Assembly: GCA_020638675.1 (NCBI GenBank)
Contig: JACKID010000001.1
Span: forward strand, 3,026,470 to 3,090,469
DNA length: 64,000 nucleotides
Direction of reading: 5' to 3'
DNA from: Planctomycetota bacterium
GTDB lineage: Bacteria > Planctomycetota > UBA8742 > UBA2392
In this document: positions 32,062 to 46,071 of the stretch, in pieces
How the letters are laid out: each line of letters begins with the position of its first letter
Position numbering within the stretch: position 1 is the first letter of the stretch
Notes under the pieces: generated by a model
What the model saw: only the letters and a program-made list of their open reading frames with translations
The model's database searches: none
Told to the model about the DNA's origin: nothing
Program-made: the position numbers and the translations under genes

Positions 32062-35000
32062 TTACTCCTGCAGGGTCTTCGCGCTTTCCAGCGCGTCTCG
32101 TTCTTCGTCATTCTGCGGCTCGAACGTGACCAGCTTCGCGAGCACTTCAGCTGCTTCCGGCTTATCGCCCAGTTCCCGCAGTGCCTTTGCCAGCACCAGC
32201 CGCCCCACGATCGCTCGCCCTGCACCGAGCTGATCCAACTCGGCGATCGAGCCGCTTAGCCTGTCGGCCGCCGCCTTCAACTGCTCGTGGTCGCCGCTGC
32301 GGAATGCACGCTCCGCCCGCAATACGCCAAGCTCGATGCTTCTCTCTGCACCCATGACGCGGTCACCGATCTGTTCGCAGATCTCGATGATCTGCAGTAA
32401 ACCGGCCTCGTATTCTTCGAGCCGCCCCATCTTCTGCAACACCTGATTGTACTGCGTCAGGTGGGTCGCCTTGCCGCGCAGGTTGCCGACATCTTCGTCC
32501 ACTTCCAGCGCCTGCCGCCCCAGCTCAAGCGCTTCGTCGTAGTTGCCGCGCAGACCTTGCACGCTGGCCAGCGCACCGAGTGCGGCGGCCGTAACCTCGC
32601 GCAGCCCGTTTTCGCGTCCCAGGCGCAATGCGAGCGTCAGCTTCGTCTCGGCTTCGTCGAGTTCGCCGGCATGCTCGTGGATGCCGGCGATGTTCACCAG
32701 CCAGTACGACTCGGCGATCTGGTGCTCCTGCGCCTGCATCAGCGTCAGCGCACGGTTGAAGTACTCCAGCGCCTTCACCTGGTCGCCCTTCATGTTGTAG
32801 ACGACGCCGATGTTGCCGGTGACCTGGCCCTCCAGCACGGCATCGCCCAGCTTGTGCGCCGTCTCAAGCGTTTTCAGGTAATACTCCAGCCCGCGATTGA
32901 CGTCGCCCGTCATGATTGAGGCGTTGCCCAGCCCCGCCGAGACGCGCCCGCGCTGCAGCGGGGAAAGGTCGTCCCGCCCCTCCAGCCCGTGCAGCAACTC
33001 GGCCATCATCTTGCTGTTGCCGCGGTTCTGGTACGTCTGGCCGAGCGCAAGGATCGCTTCGACGTACAGCGACGAGTCCTTCGGCACCGTGGAAAGGATT
33101 GCCTCGGCGCCGGCCGGGTCCGTGTGCACCAGAGCCAGCGAGTGCGCGATGTTCAATCGAGACTTGAGGTCCTCATCGCCGCAATGGTCGGCCGTCTGTT
33201 TCAGGATCTCGCGCGCGGCATTCGGCGAGCCCAGCCGCTGCAGCATCGGGCCCGCAATCAGTGCGGCCCAACAGGCGATCTCGTCCTTGCCTCGCGAAAT
33301 GTCGGTCAGCGCTTCCAGCTCGAGCTGCAGGCGCAGGCGCGATTCGTCCGTGCTGGACCTGGCGTACCATTCCCTGGCGTAGCCGGTCAGCGCCGCGCGC
33401 CAGCGCTGCTCGACGACTTCGGCGTGTCCGAGCTTGCCCAGCTGCTCGTGGGCGAAGGCGCGAATGCTTTCAAACATCGTGAACCGGCGCTCGCCGCCGA
33501 GCTTGGCCAGCTCGGCGGAGTCGAGCAGACTCTTGTCGTGCAGGCTCTCGACGACGTCCATCACCAGGGGCGCATCCGGGTAGGCGCTGAGGTCCACCAC
33601 CTCTTCGGCAAGCTCCAGGAAGAAGCCGCCGCGGCACACAGCAAGCTGCGCCAGCGTCGCCTGTTCTGTTGCGTCGAGCAGCTCCCAGCTCCACTCAAGC
33701 GCGCCACGCAGCGTTGACTGGCGCGACGTCGCCCCACGCTGGTCGCGCAACAGGGCGAAGCGCTGGTTCAGCCGCTCGACCATTTTCTGCGGCGACAGGA
33801 CTTTCGCGCGCGCCGCCGCCAGTTCGATCGCCAGCGGGATGCCGTCCAGGCGCACGCAGAGCTGGCCTACGGCATCGGCGTTCTCGACGGTCAGCTCAAA
33901 CTTCGGGTCGCGGTCGCGCGCGCGCGCGACAAACAGCTCGACGCTCGGCATCCGTGCCAGGGTCCGCAGCTCTGCTTCATCCACGCGCTCAATGCGCGAG
34001 GTCTTCTTGCGTGCCGGCACGCCAAGCGGGCGCACGGCAAACCCGCGCTCGCCGCCAATACCGAGCGCCGAGCGGCTGGTCGCGAGCACCACCACGTCGG
34101 GCGACAGCGCGCGCCAGTGTCCCACCAGCTCCGCGCAAGCCGTGCGACACTGATCGGCATTGTCCAGGATCAGCAACAGTCGCCCGCCGCGCGTGCGCGT
34201 TCGGCCCTGCAGCGCGAGTCCAATCCGCTGGCCGGCCTCGCCGCTGGACAGGTCCACCCCAAGCGCCTCCCCCACCTGTTTGGAGACGCCTTCCGCATCT
34301 TCGGCCTCGCTCAGATCGCAGTGCCATACACCGGCCGGGAAGGCGGCGAGGGCCAGGCTGGCGGCGCCGAGCGCCACGCGCGTCTTGCCGATGCCGGCCG
34401 TGCCGGTCACGGTAACCAGCCCGTTGTCGCTGTCGGTCAGCAGCCCGAGCAACTCGGACACCTCGTGTTCGCGCCCGATCAGGTTGGTCGCGTGCGGGGG
34501 CAGGTTGGTCTCAGGCACTCCGCCCGCCGACTGCAGCGGCGACGGATCGCCCTCTCGCGCCACCGGGCGGAACACAACCAGCGCCTGGTCATCGTTCTGT
34601 ACCGCGCCTTCCCGGAACCGGTCGATCGTCTCAACGACGTGGGCAACGATTTCACCGGCCGAGCGCCCGGCCGCACCTGCAATCGCCGCGTGCATGCGCG
34701 CATCGGTCCACATCTCGTGGCGCTTGTTGATCGCCTCGGTCAGCCCGTCCGTGTAGACGACGACGGCGTCGCCCTGGTGAAAGTGCAGCGTTTCTTCCTC
34801 AAGCCGCTCGCTGAGCGCGGCCGACGGCATCACGCCCAGCACAGTCCCGGCCGGCGCGTGCACTTCCGGCTGCCTGGCGTCCTTGCGAAGCACGAGCAGC
34901 GGGTTGTGGCCCGCGCGCGAGAACGTGAAAGCATGGTTTCGGATGTCCAGCACGCCATAGAAGACGCTTACGAACATCCCGCGCGGTATCTCGCGCGCAA

Positions 35001-35301
35001 GGTGCTCGTTGGCTGCCAGCAACGCCTCGCGCGGCGACAGGCTGCCGGGGCCGCACAGCTGCAGCGTTTTCTTGGCGGCGGCCATCACCAGCGCCGCGGC
35101 CGTGCCGTGGCCCGAGACGTCGGCCATCACGAAGCCCAGGTGCCACGGGTCGACGGTGACAAAGTCATAGAAGTCGCCGCCCACGTGCTCACATGCGCGG
35201 TAGCTGGTCGCGATCTCCAGCCCCGGCACGGTGGGCGCGGGGGGAAGCATCGCCGCCTGCACGCTGCGGGCGCGTTCGATCTCGGTCTTGCGGTCGGCCA
35301 A
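32062..35301 (-). CDS. SpoIIE phosphatase-STAND ATPase-TPR regulator
   Basis: The product of about 1079 residues joins three modules. Residues about 15-245 are a PP2C/SpoIIE serine phosphatase (CEHVGGDFYDF, ADVSGHGTAAALVM, VVVYTDGLTEA). Residues about 275-600 are a STAND/NB-ARC NTPase with P-loop GTAGIGKT (300-307), Walker B LLLILDNAD and GIPLAIELAAARA. The remainder is about ten TPR-like repeats. Phosphatases of this type act on anti-anti-sigma partners; a STAND domain could switch them on after ligand binding. The start is inferred: TTG 35301 after GGAG, because the longer frame would overlap the divergent channel gene. No STAS or kinase partner is nearby. Confidence 0.87.
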   Translation of the reverse strand: MADRKTEIERARSVQAAMLPPAPTVPGLEIATSYRACEHVGGDFYDFVTVDPWHLGFVMADVSGHGTAAALVMAAAKKTLQLCGPGSLSPREALLAANEHLAREIPRGMFVSVFYGVLDIRNHAFTFSRAGHNPLLVLRKDARQPEVHAPAGTVLGVMPSAALSERLEEETLHFHQGDAVVVYTDGLTEAINKRHEMWTDARMHAAIAGAAGRSAGEIVAHVVETIDRFREGAVQNDDQALVVFRPVAREGDPSPLQSAGGVPETNLPPHATNLIGREHEVSELLGLLTDSDNGLVTVTGTAGIGKTRVALGAASLALAAFPAGVWHCDLSEAEDAEGVSKQVGEALGVDLSSGEAGQRIGLALQGRTRTRGGRLLLILDNADQCRTACAELVGHWRALSPDVVVLATSRSALGIGGERGFAVRPLGVPARKKTSRIERVDEAELRTLARMPSVELFVARARDRDPKFELTVENADAVGQLCVRLDGIPLAIELAAARAKVLSPQKMVERLNQRFALLRDQRGATSRQSTLRGALEWSWELLDATEQATLAQLAVCRGGFFLELAEEVVDLSAYPDAPLVMDVVESLHDKSLLDSAELAKLGGERRFTMFESIRAFAHEQLGKLGHAEVVEQRWRAALTGYAREWYARSSTDESRLRLQLELEALTDISRGKDEIACWAALIAGPMLQRLGSPNAAREILKQTADHCGDEDLKSRLNIAHSLALVHTDPAGAEAILSTVPKDSSLYVEAILALGQTYQNRGNSKMMAELLHGLEGRDDLSPLQRGRVSAGLGNASIMTGDVNRGLEYYLKTLETAHKLGDAVLEGQVTGNIGVVYNMKGDQVKALEYFNRALTLMQAQEHQIAESYWLVNIAGIHEHAGELDEAETKLTLALRLGRENGLREVTAAALGALASVQGLRGNYDEALELGRQALEVDEDVGNLRGKATHLTQYNQVLQKMGRLEEYEAGLLQIIEICEQIGDRVMGAERSIELGVLRAERAFRSGDHEQLKAAADRLSGSIAELDQLGAGRAIVGRLVLAKALRELGDKPEAAEVLAKLVTFEPQNDEERDALESAKTLQE

Positions 35302-35379
35302 GCGGGACTCCGGTCTCCCGTGCAGCTTACCAGCAGTGGCGACGGTGCAAACGCCCGCAGTTGCCGCTAAATTGCGCAC

Positions 35380-36216
35380 ATGACCGAAACAGTCGAGGCA
35401 CCCAGGCTGGCCCCCTGGCGCGAGCGCATGCACGAGGTGATCTTCGAGGCCGACACGCCCGCGGGCAAAGCCTTTGACGTCGTGCTGCTGATCCTGATCG
35501 CGGGCAGCATCGTCGCCGTCATGCTGGAAAGCGTCCCGGAGATCGCGGCCGACGCGAACTGGGTGCTGGCGCTGCACATCGCGGAATGGACTTTTACCGG
35601 GCTGTTCGCGATCGAGTACGCGCTGCGAATGAACTGTGTGCGCCGCCCGCTGCGCTACGCGCGCAGCTTCTACGGCATCATCGACCTGCTGGCGATCCTG
35701 CCCGCGTTCGTGTCACTGCTCATTCCCGGCAGCCAGTCGTTCGCCGTGGTGCGGGCCGTGCGCCTGCTGCGCGCGTTCCGGGTGTTCAAGCTGGCCCACT
35801 TCCTGACCGAGGCCTCCAGCCTGCGACGCGCCATGGTGGCGAGCTGGCCGAAGATCGCGGTGTTCCTCATGACGGTACTGGTGCTGATCGTGATCGTCGG
35901 CTCGGCCATGTACGTGATCGAGGGGCCGGAGTCCGGCTTCACCTCCATTCCAACCAGCGTCTACTGGGCCGTCGTAACGATCACGACGGTCGGGTATGGC
36001 GACATTGCACCGCAGACCGCGCTGGGCAAGGCGGTGGCTTCGATGATGATGATCATGGGCTACGCGCTGATCGTGGTGCCCACCGGCGTGCTCAGCGCCG
36101 AGATGGCCAAGTCCAGCCCCGCCAAGCCGGTCAGCACACAGGCCTGCCCCGACTGCGGCGCCGAGGGGCACGACGCGGATGCAAAGTTCTGCCGCGCTTG
36201 CGGCGGCAAGCTATAG
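35380..36216 (+). CDS. Voltage-gated potassium channel with C-terminal zinc ribbon
   Basis: The 278-residue protein has six transmembrane helices. S4 is RAVRLLRAFRVFKLAHFL with regular arginines, and the pore has the K+ filter TVGYGD. After S6 the tail ends in CPDCGAEGHDADAKFCRACG, a zinc-ribbon (C-x2-C ... C-x2-C) absent from typical bacterial Kv channels. The ribbon may sense metal or redox state or mediate assembly. The gene starts about 80 bp from the divergent SpoIIE-STAND gene. Its last 6 nt overlap the convergent radical SAM gene. Confidence 0.92.
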   Translation: MTETVEAPRLAPWRERMHEVIFEADTPAGKAFDVVLLILIAGSIVAVMLESVPEIAADANWVLALHIAEWTFTGLFAIEYALRMNCVRRPLRYARSFYGIIDLLAILPAFVSLLIPGSQSFAVVRAVRLLRAFRVFKLAHFLTEASSLRRAMVASWPKIAVFLMTVLVLIVIVGSAMYVIEGPESGFTSIPTSVYWAVVTITTVGYGDIAPQTALGKAVASMMMIMGYALIVVPTGVLSAEMAKSSPAKPVSTQACPDCGAEGHDADAKFCRACGGKL

Positions 36217-37098
36217 CCCGCGCATCCACTCTTCGCGCAGCGGGATCTCGCCGCTCAAGGCCGCATCCAGGACGCCGACGATCTGCTGGCGATCGCGAGG
36301 CAGGCGGCCGGCCAGCGGCAGGTAGTTGCTGGCGTGGTTGGTGCGAAAGATGGCGTCATCCGGGCGGGTCAGGTCAACAAACGTGCGCAGCTCGCGCAGC
36401 AGCCCGTGAATGTCCGGCAGCCTGAAACGCCCGGTGTCCTCCCGCCTTGCCAGTGGCGTGCCTGGCACCACGGTCAGCGTCAGGCACGACACGAAGCGCG
36501 GGTTCATCTCCGTCGCCAGCCGGGCGGAGGCTTCCGCATGCTCGGCGCTGCGCTCGATTCCGCCGGCGCCGAGCAGGAAAATTGCCGACAGTTTCATGCC
36601 CGCTGCGTGGGCCTTGCCGGCCGCGCTGACATGCTGCTCGAAGTTCGCACCCTTGGCGATACGCTTCATGGTTTCGTCGTCGCCGGACTCGGGGCCTATA
36701 TAGAGGAGAGAAAGTCCCCAGTCGCGCAACTGCTTCAGCTCGGAGTCGGTCTTCTCGTTCAGGTTGCGCGCCGTCGCGTAGGCGCTGACGCGACGCAGGC
36801 GCGGGAACGTCTCGCGCAGGCTGCGCAGGATCGGCTCCCATTCGTCGAGTGTCATCACGAGCGCATCGCCATCCGCCACGAACACCTTGTCCACGCGCCC
36901 GCCATAAGCCGAGCCTGCGATGGCAATATCTTCCAGCGTCTGGGCCGCGTCGCGCACGCGGAACTGCTTCTCGCGGTACATGTCGCAGTAGGTGCAGTGG
37001 TTCCAGCTGCAGCCGACGGTCGCCTGCAGGATGTAGCTGTTTGCCTCGCTGGGCGGGCGGTAGATGCTGCCTTCGTAGCGCATGCGGCCATCATCCAC
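36211..37098 (-). CDS. Radical SAM protein
   Basis: The 295-residue enzyme carries the cluster motif GCSWNHCTYCDMY (C-x4-C-x2-C) near residues 28-40, followed by VFVADGDALVM and LLYIGPESGDDETMKRI, as in the Elp3/MiaB-like B12-independent group that lacks an extra domain. It binds a [4Fe-4S] cluster and SAM. Substrate unknown. ATG 37098 or ATG 37083 may be the start. It is divergent from the Clp-like operon. Confidence 0.87.
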   Translation of the reverse strand: MDDGRMRYEGSIYRPPSEANSYILQATVGCSWNHCTYCDMYREKQFRVRDAAQTLEDIAIAGSAYGGRVDKVFVADGDALVMTLDEWEPILRSLRETFPRLRRVSAYATARNLNEKTDSELKQLRDWGLSLLYIGPESGDDETMKRIAKGANFEQHVSAAGKAHAAGMKLSAIFLLGAGGIERSAEHAEASARLATEMNPRFVSCLTLTVVPGTPLARREDTGRFRLPDIHGLLRELRTFVDLTRPDDAIFRTNHASNYLPLAGRLPRDRQQIVGVLDAALSGEIPLREEWMRGL

Positions 37099-37108
37099 AG
37101 GTCGGTGC

Positions 37109-37135
37109 TTGCGGCAACCATCCGGCTGCTATGAT
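37109..37135 (+). promoter_or_regulatory. Weak promoter candidate for the Clp-like operon
   Basis: TTGCGG and TATGAT lie 15 nt apart, 60 nt before the first gene. The -10 box is good but the spacing is short. Confidence 0.25.
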
Positions 37136-37195
37136 GCGCGCCCCGTGCAACCTTGAACCGTTCTTGAAACGCCGCACAGCCCCGGCCAGCCGATC

Positions 37196-40100
37196 GTGAC
37201 CGAACGCCGACTCCAGCTGCACACCCTGATCCAGGCCTTCGAGAACGACACGGTCCTCGCGGAGGCTCTCGGCTATGGCGAGATTACGCGCCTTGCAGAG
37301 TCCCCGACGCGCGCGAAACGGGCGGTGTCGGCCAACGCACGCAACATTGCCGAACGCACGACACTGCGAGAGCTGTATCGACGCTCCGTGCCAAACACGC
37401 CGGTGATCCGCCAGTTCAGTCTCGAGTTGCCGGTGCCGCGCGAGCTGCCGCTCTGGACGCGCCCGCTGCCGCTCGTGTTCAACGCCGCCGTGTTCGAAGT
37501 CCCGGGCGACGTGTGGCTGGCCTACATACCCGCCCTGCGCATTGAGGTCGTCGCCGACGACGAAGAGTCCCTGAATCAGCGGGTGACCGAAGAGCTCTTG
37601 CTGCAACTGCGCCGCACCCGCGCGGCCGCGACGCTCTGGAACCTGGCGGCGCTGCAGCGCTCGCACGAGGTCAGCATCGAGTCCGCCGCAATCACACCGG
37701 ATATGCCGACGCCAAAGGATGTCGCCCTCCGCGAATCGCTCACACCCAAAGAGCCGACGGTGCTGGAAAACGTCGCAATCAATCTGCTGGCGGAGGCTCT
37801 GCAACCGGCCTACGAATCCGGCGAGCACGCCCGGCGGCTCGCGGAAGCACTGTCGGAGCCCGGGCCAGAAAGCGTCCTGCTGGTCGGCCCGAGCGGGGTC
37901 GGCAAGACGGCCGTGTTCCATGAGCTGGTGCGCCGGCGCGAAGAGCACCAGTTGGCCCGCACGCCGTTCTGGGCGACCAGCGGCTCGCGACTGGTGGCGG
38001 GAATGTCCGGCTTCGGTATGTGGCAGGAACGCTGCGACAACCTGCGCAAGGAAGCCTCGCGCACGCGCGCCATCCTGCACCTCGGCAACCTGGTCGAGTT
38101 GATGGAGGTCGGCAAGGGCGCGATGATCCAGCAAGGCATCGCTGGATTCCTCCGGCCCTTCATCGCGCGCGGCGAGTTGCTGTGCGTGGTCGAATGCACG
38201 CCCGAGCAGTTGCCGGTAATCGAGCGGCAGGACCCACACCTGCTGGGCGTCTTCCGCAAGCTGGAGATCAACGAGCCGACACCCGACACGGCGACCGCCA
38301 TCCTCATGTCCGTCGCGCACGACATCTCGCAAGTGCGCGGCTGTCAGTTGATCGAGCTGCATACGCTGGAGACCGTGGATCGCCTGCACCGCCGCTACGC
38401 AACCTACTCGGCCTACCCGGGCAGGCCGCTGCGGTTCCTTCGCAATTTGCTGGCCGACCGCACCGAGCCGGCAAGCGACAGCGACGTCTACGCCGCATTC
38501 TCAAGCGAGACCGGGCTGCCGCGCATGATGCTCGATGGCGCAATCCCGATGGACCCGCAGAAGGTGAAGGCCTACTTCGCCGAGCGGATCATCGGCCAGG
38601 ATGACGCGATTGAGCTGGTGACCGACATGCTGGCCACGGTCAAGGCGGGACTGTCACGCCCGCGCAAACCGCTTGCGAGTTTCCTGTTCGTCGGCCCGAC
38701 CGGCGTCGGCAAGACCGAAACCAGCAAGGCTCTCGCGGAGTTTCTGTTCAACGACCGCCGCCGCATCACGCGCTTCGACATGAGCGAGTACGCAGACCCC
38801 GCCGCGGTGCAGCGCCTGATCGGCGGCGCGTTCGGCGAAGAGGGCCTGTTGACTGCGCGCATGCGCGAGCAGCCATTTGCCGTGCTGCTGTTTGACGAGT
38901 TCGAAAAGGCGCACCCGCTGTTCTTCGATCTGCTGCTGCAGGTGCTGGGCGAGGCGCGCCTGACCGACGCGGCCGGGCGGCTCGCCGATTTCAGCAACGC
39001 GGTCGTGATCATGACCAGCAACCTCGGCGCCGAGGGGTTCATGCAGGGCGGTATCGGGTTCGGCGCGGCGCACGCCAACGCCGCACAGCACTTCACCAAG
39101 GCCCTGCAGGACTTCGTGCGCCCGGAGTTGCTCAACCGCATCGACCGGGTCGTGCCGTTCATGCCGCTGGATGAAGCCGGAGTGAACCGGATCGTCGAAC
39201 GCGAGATCGGTCAGCTGAAACGCCGGCCGGGCGTGCTGGACACAGGCACGCAACTCACGGTCACGCCGGCGGCCATCGCCCACATTGCGCGCAAGGCGTA
39301 TCAGCCCGCGCTGGGTGCGCGTCCGCTGAAGCGAGAGATTGAAACCAGCCTGCTGGTGCCGCTCGCGGACGCACTGAACACGCAACCGCAGGCGTACGCA
39401 CTGAACGCGGTTGCCGATGTCGCGGAAGACTCGCTCATGCTCGAAGTCTCGCCGCTTACGGACGAAACGGCGCGCCCCAAGGGCCGCTCTTTCGCAGAGC
39501 CGTGGCTGGGCTCATTGATGAGCGCCACCACTGCGCTGCGCCGGAAACTCCAGACCGCGCTGTCGTCAGCCGCTGCGCTGCGCCTGCGCAACGAGATCTA
39601 CCGCCTGAACCGCACCCTGGAAAGCGAACGTCGCCGCAAACGCAAGAAGCCGGACAAGCCTTACCCCGCCCGCTACTTCGAGGCGGAGCACCGGCTGGCA
39701 CAGGTGCGAAAAGTGCTCGGCGCGTTCGAGGCCTGCGCGGAGGCGACGGCTGATACGGAAGACCGCCTGGCCATCTGCGCGATGGGTCGCGCGCGCGAAC
39801 AGCAGGTCAGCGCGACGGCCGAAACCGAAGCCCGGTCGCGCGAATGGGCCAGCGCGCTTCGTGAGCTGATGCGGCTCGACGGCGCAGGCGCCGACCTCGC
39901 CACGTTGTGGGTCTATTCGCACCACAACGAGATGATGTTTGAGCTGGCGCGCGCGTATCACGAGTGGGCCAAGGCGAACGGCATTGAAGTGGAGGTCTTC
40001 TGGGCCTCCCGCGAGTTCAGCGAGGCGCACCGGCGCGACCTGCAACGCCGCGCGGAGTTTGACTCCAGCGCCGTCGAGGCCATGCGCCACGCCGTGACGC

Positions 40101-40521
40101 TCGAAGCCAACCAGCCGCAACCGGACCAGCCGGTGCTCTACCCGGCCGTCGACGGCGCAAGCTTCCTTGAGCATCCACTTGAGGAGACCGGCGCGATCGT
40201 GCTGGGCATGTCCGGCGAGGACGCTGCGTTGCTGATGCGCCTCGAGGGCGGCGCGCACCGCTTCCGCTTCGACAGCGAGGCCGAGCCCATCAACGTGGAA
40301 GTGACCTGCCATGCGCTGCGGGTCTGGCGCGCAAAGCTGCCGATTCCGAAGGGCATGGCGAACCCCGAGCCGCTGCGCCGGCGGTACGACATGCAGCAGC
40401 ACCAGGCCAAGGATGAGACGCTCGGCGAAATCGTCGCCTGGACCGGCAGCCGCATCGACGGCGTGCTCGCGCGCTGCATTCGTGCGACGTTCGAGCGCGA
40501 GCTGGAAAAGCAGGTGGGCCT

Positions 40522-40525
<4 letters not shown>
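37196..40525 (+). CDS. Clp-like double AAA+ ATPase 1, with PCRF-like C-terminus
   Basis: The 1109-residue protein has an N-terminal region of unknown fold (1-190), D1 (about 195-440, P-loop GPSGVGKT at 231-238) and D2 (about 465-730, GPTGVGKT at 500-507, FDEFEKAH, LLNRID arginine finger, GARPLKRE sensor 2). D1 has no acidic Walker B pair (AILHLGNLVEL). The D2 pore segment is short (LIGGAFGEEGLLT) and lacks GYVG. IGFG (620-623) sits where ClpA/ClpC have the ClpP-docking loop. There is no Clp_N or middle domain. Residues 795-1045 resemble the release-factor PCRF domain: YHEWAKANGIEVEVFWAS, then MRLEGGAHRFRFDSE. GTG start. First of three coupled genes. Confidence 0.9.
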
Positions 40526-43826
<3,301 letters not shown>

Positions 43827-43830
<4 letters not shown>

Positions 43831-46070
43831 GCGTGATGCGCGTGCCGATCCTTGTCTGGCGAGACCACTCGGGACTCTACACGGCCGCCGTGGTCGAGCA
43901 GCCCGACACCGCCGCGGTCGGCACTTCCGCGCAGGAATGCCTGAGCCAGTTGCGGCACCACCTGACGTGGGTGCAACGCAATCGCCCGTGGGAGTTCCCC
44001 GACGTCGACACGCAGGAGCCCAAACTGACCCGCGTGCAGGTTGAGGTGCGCCCGGAATATGTGGTCGGGCGCCAGCGCCACCCTGCGCCGCCGATGCACC
44101 TGACCGTGCCGTGCGTGCACGGGCAGCTGGCGACGGAGTTGCATGCATGCTCAATCCCGACGCTCCAGCTGTGGTTCTCATTTCACGATGTCGAGAAGCT
44201 CAAAGAGCTGGCGGCCCATTACGTGCGTGAGGCCATGCAGGGGAAGTCGCCGCAGCAGGTAGCGGAGTACCTCAACATCGCCGAATACGATCTCGATGAG
44301 GTGCTCGTCACCGGCGCCCAGCAGAAGGAAGTGCAGCAGGTCCGGCGCTATGAGTCGCTGGAAACCGTCGCCGAGGCGCTGGGCGAGCGCGCGATGCGCC
44401 GCCAGTACTCGCGGGCATGGGAGCGCGAAACCGACATCCAGAACCTGTCCCAGCGCGTGAAGCGCGACCGCGCCAACGTGCTGCTGGTCGGGCCGCCGGG
44501 TGTGGGCAAGACGTCCGTGCTTGCAAGCGCCGTGCGCGAGATCGAGCGCCAGATCGAGGGCGACGAAGAACGGCGAAAGTTCTGGCTGACCAACGGCAGT
44601 CGGCTGATCGCCGGCATGCGCTACCTCGGCCAGTGGGAGGAACGGCTGGAGAGCGTGGTCGCGGAACTGGCCGCATTCCAGGGCGTACTCTGCATCGAAA
44701 ACCTGCTCGAGCTGGTCAGCATGGGCGGGCACGGCCCGACCGACAGCGTCGGCGCGTTCCTCGTGCCGTACCTCAACCATCGCGAGCTGCAGGTCGTGGC
44801 CGAAGCTACGCCCGAGGAACTGGAGGCCTGCCGCCGCCTGCTGCCGGGCCTGGCCGACTCGTTCCAGATTCTCCCGATTGAGGCGTTCGACGCGACGCGC
44901 GCGATCCGCGTGCTCGACCGCATCGCGCAGGCGGGTGCGCGCAATCAACGCGTGGAAACCGGCAACGACGTCGTCGAGTCGATCTACCGGATGTTCCGTC
45001 GTTTTCGCCCCTATGACGCCTTCCCGGGCAAGGCCGCGGCGTTCATCAGCGGGTGTGTGCAGCGGGCGGCGAGTTCGGGCTCAAATGTTGTAGAGCCTGC
45101 CGCCGTGGTCGCGCGCTTCGTGGATGAAACGGGCCTGCCCGAGTTGTTGATCCGCGACGATGTTCCGCTGAGCGAGCAGGACGTGCTGACACATCTTTCG
45201 TCGCGCGTCATCGGGCAGGATGCGGCCTGCCGTGCGGCGACCGGCGTGATCACCACGTTCAAGGCCGGGCTGAACGACCCGGGACGCCCGCTCGGCGTGC
45301 TGCTGTTCAGCGGGCCTACCGGCGTCGGCAAGACCGAGCTTGCACGCAGCATGTCGGATTACCTGTTCGGCCACGGCAGCGCGAGAGACCGGCTGGTCCG
45401 CCTCGACATGAGTGAATATTCCGGCCACGGCGCGAGCGAGCGCCTGCTGTCCGACGCATCCGGCGGGCCCAGCGAATTCGTCAAGCGCATGCGCAGCCAA
45501 CCATTCTGCGTGGTGCTGTTCGATGAGATTGAAAAGGCCTCGCCCGACGTCTTCGACATGCTGCTTGGCGTGTTCGATGAGGGCCGGCTCACGGACCGCT
45601 TCGGGCGCGTCACCACGTTCCAGAGCAGCGTGCTGATCCTGACCAGCAACCTCGGCGCCCGGCGCGACGGAGGTATGGGCTTCGGCGACCAGCGCGGTCC
45701 CGAGTACGACGCGGAGGTCATGCGTTTCTTCCGCCCGGAGTTCTACAACCGCCTCGATGGCGTCGTCGCCTTCGAGCCGTTGAAAGAGGACGTCATCCGG
45801 CAGATCGCCGCCAAAGAGCTGCGCGAGCTGACCCGGCGCGAAGGCTTCGTGAAGGCGGAACTGAGCCTGACGTGGGATGACGATGTGGTTGCGCTCATTG
45901 CCAAGGCCGGCTACGACCGGCGCTACGGCGCACGCCCGCTGCAGCGAGCACTGGAAGAACTGGTCGTCACGCCGATCGCGCGTGAACTCGCCGCCCGCCC
46001 CAATATGGGCAAGCGTTCGCTGCACCTCTTGATCGGTGCGGACGGGCGCGTGCAGCTCGCATGGAACTAG
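43827..46070 (+). CDS. Clp-like double AAA+ ATPase 3 (short form)
   Basis: The 747-residue paralogue starts at ATG 43827, which overlaps the upstream TGA (ATGA). Its N-terminal 190 residues have two strand-helix units, not Clp_N. D1 has GPPGVGKT (222-229), the best-kept pore loop of the three (GMRYLGQWEERL) and VLCIENLLEL for Walker B. D2 has GPTGVGKT (496-503), LFDEIEKASP, FYNRLD, GARPLQRA and GMGFG at the docking-loop position. Its D2 pore segment is LLSDASGGPSEFV. It ends soon after D2, so it lacks the C-terminal extension of the other two. It closes the operon; the next gene converges. Confidence 0.9.
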
Positions 46071-46071
46071 C

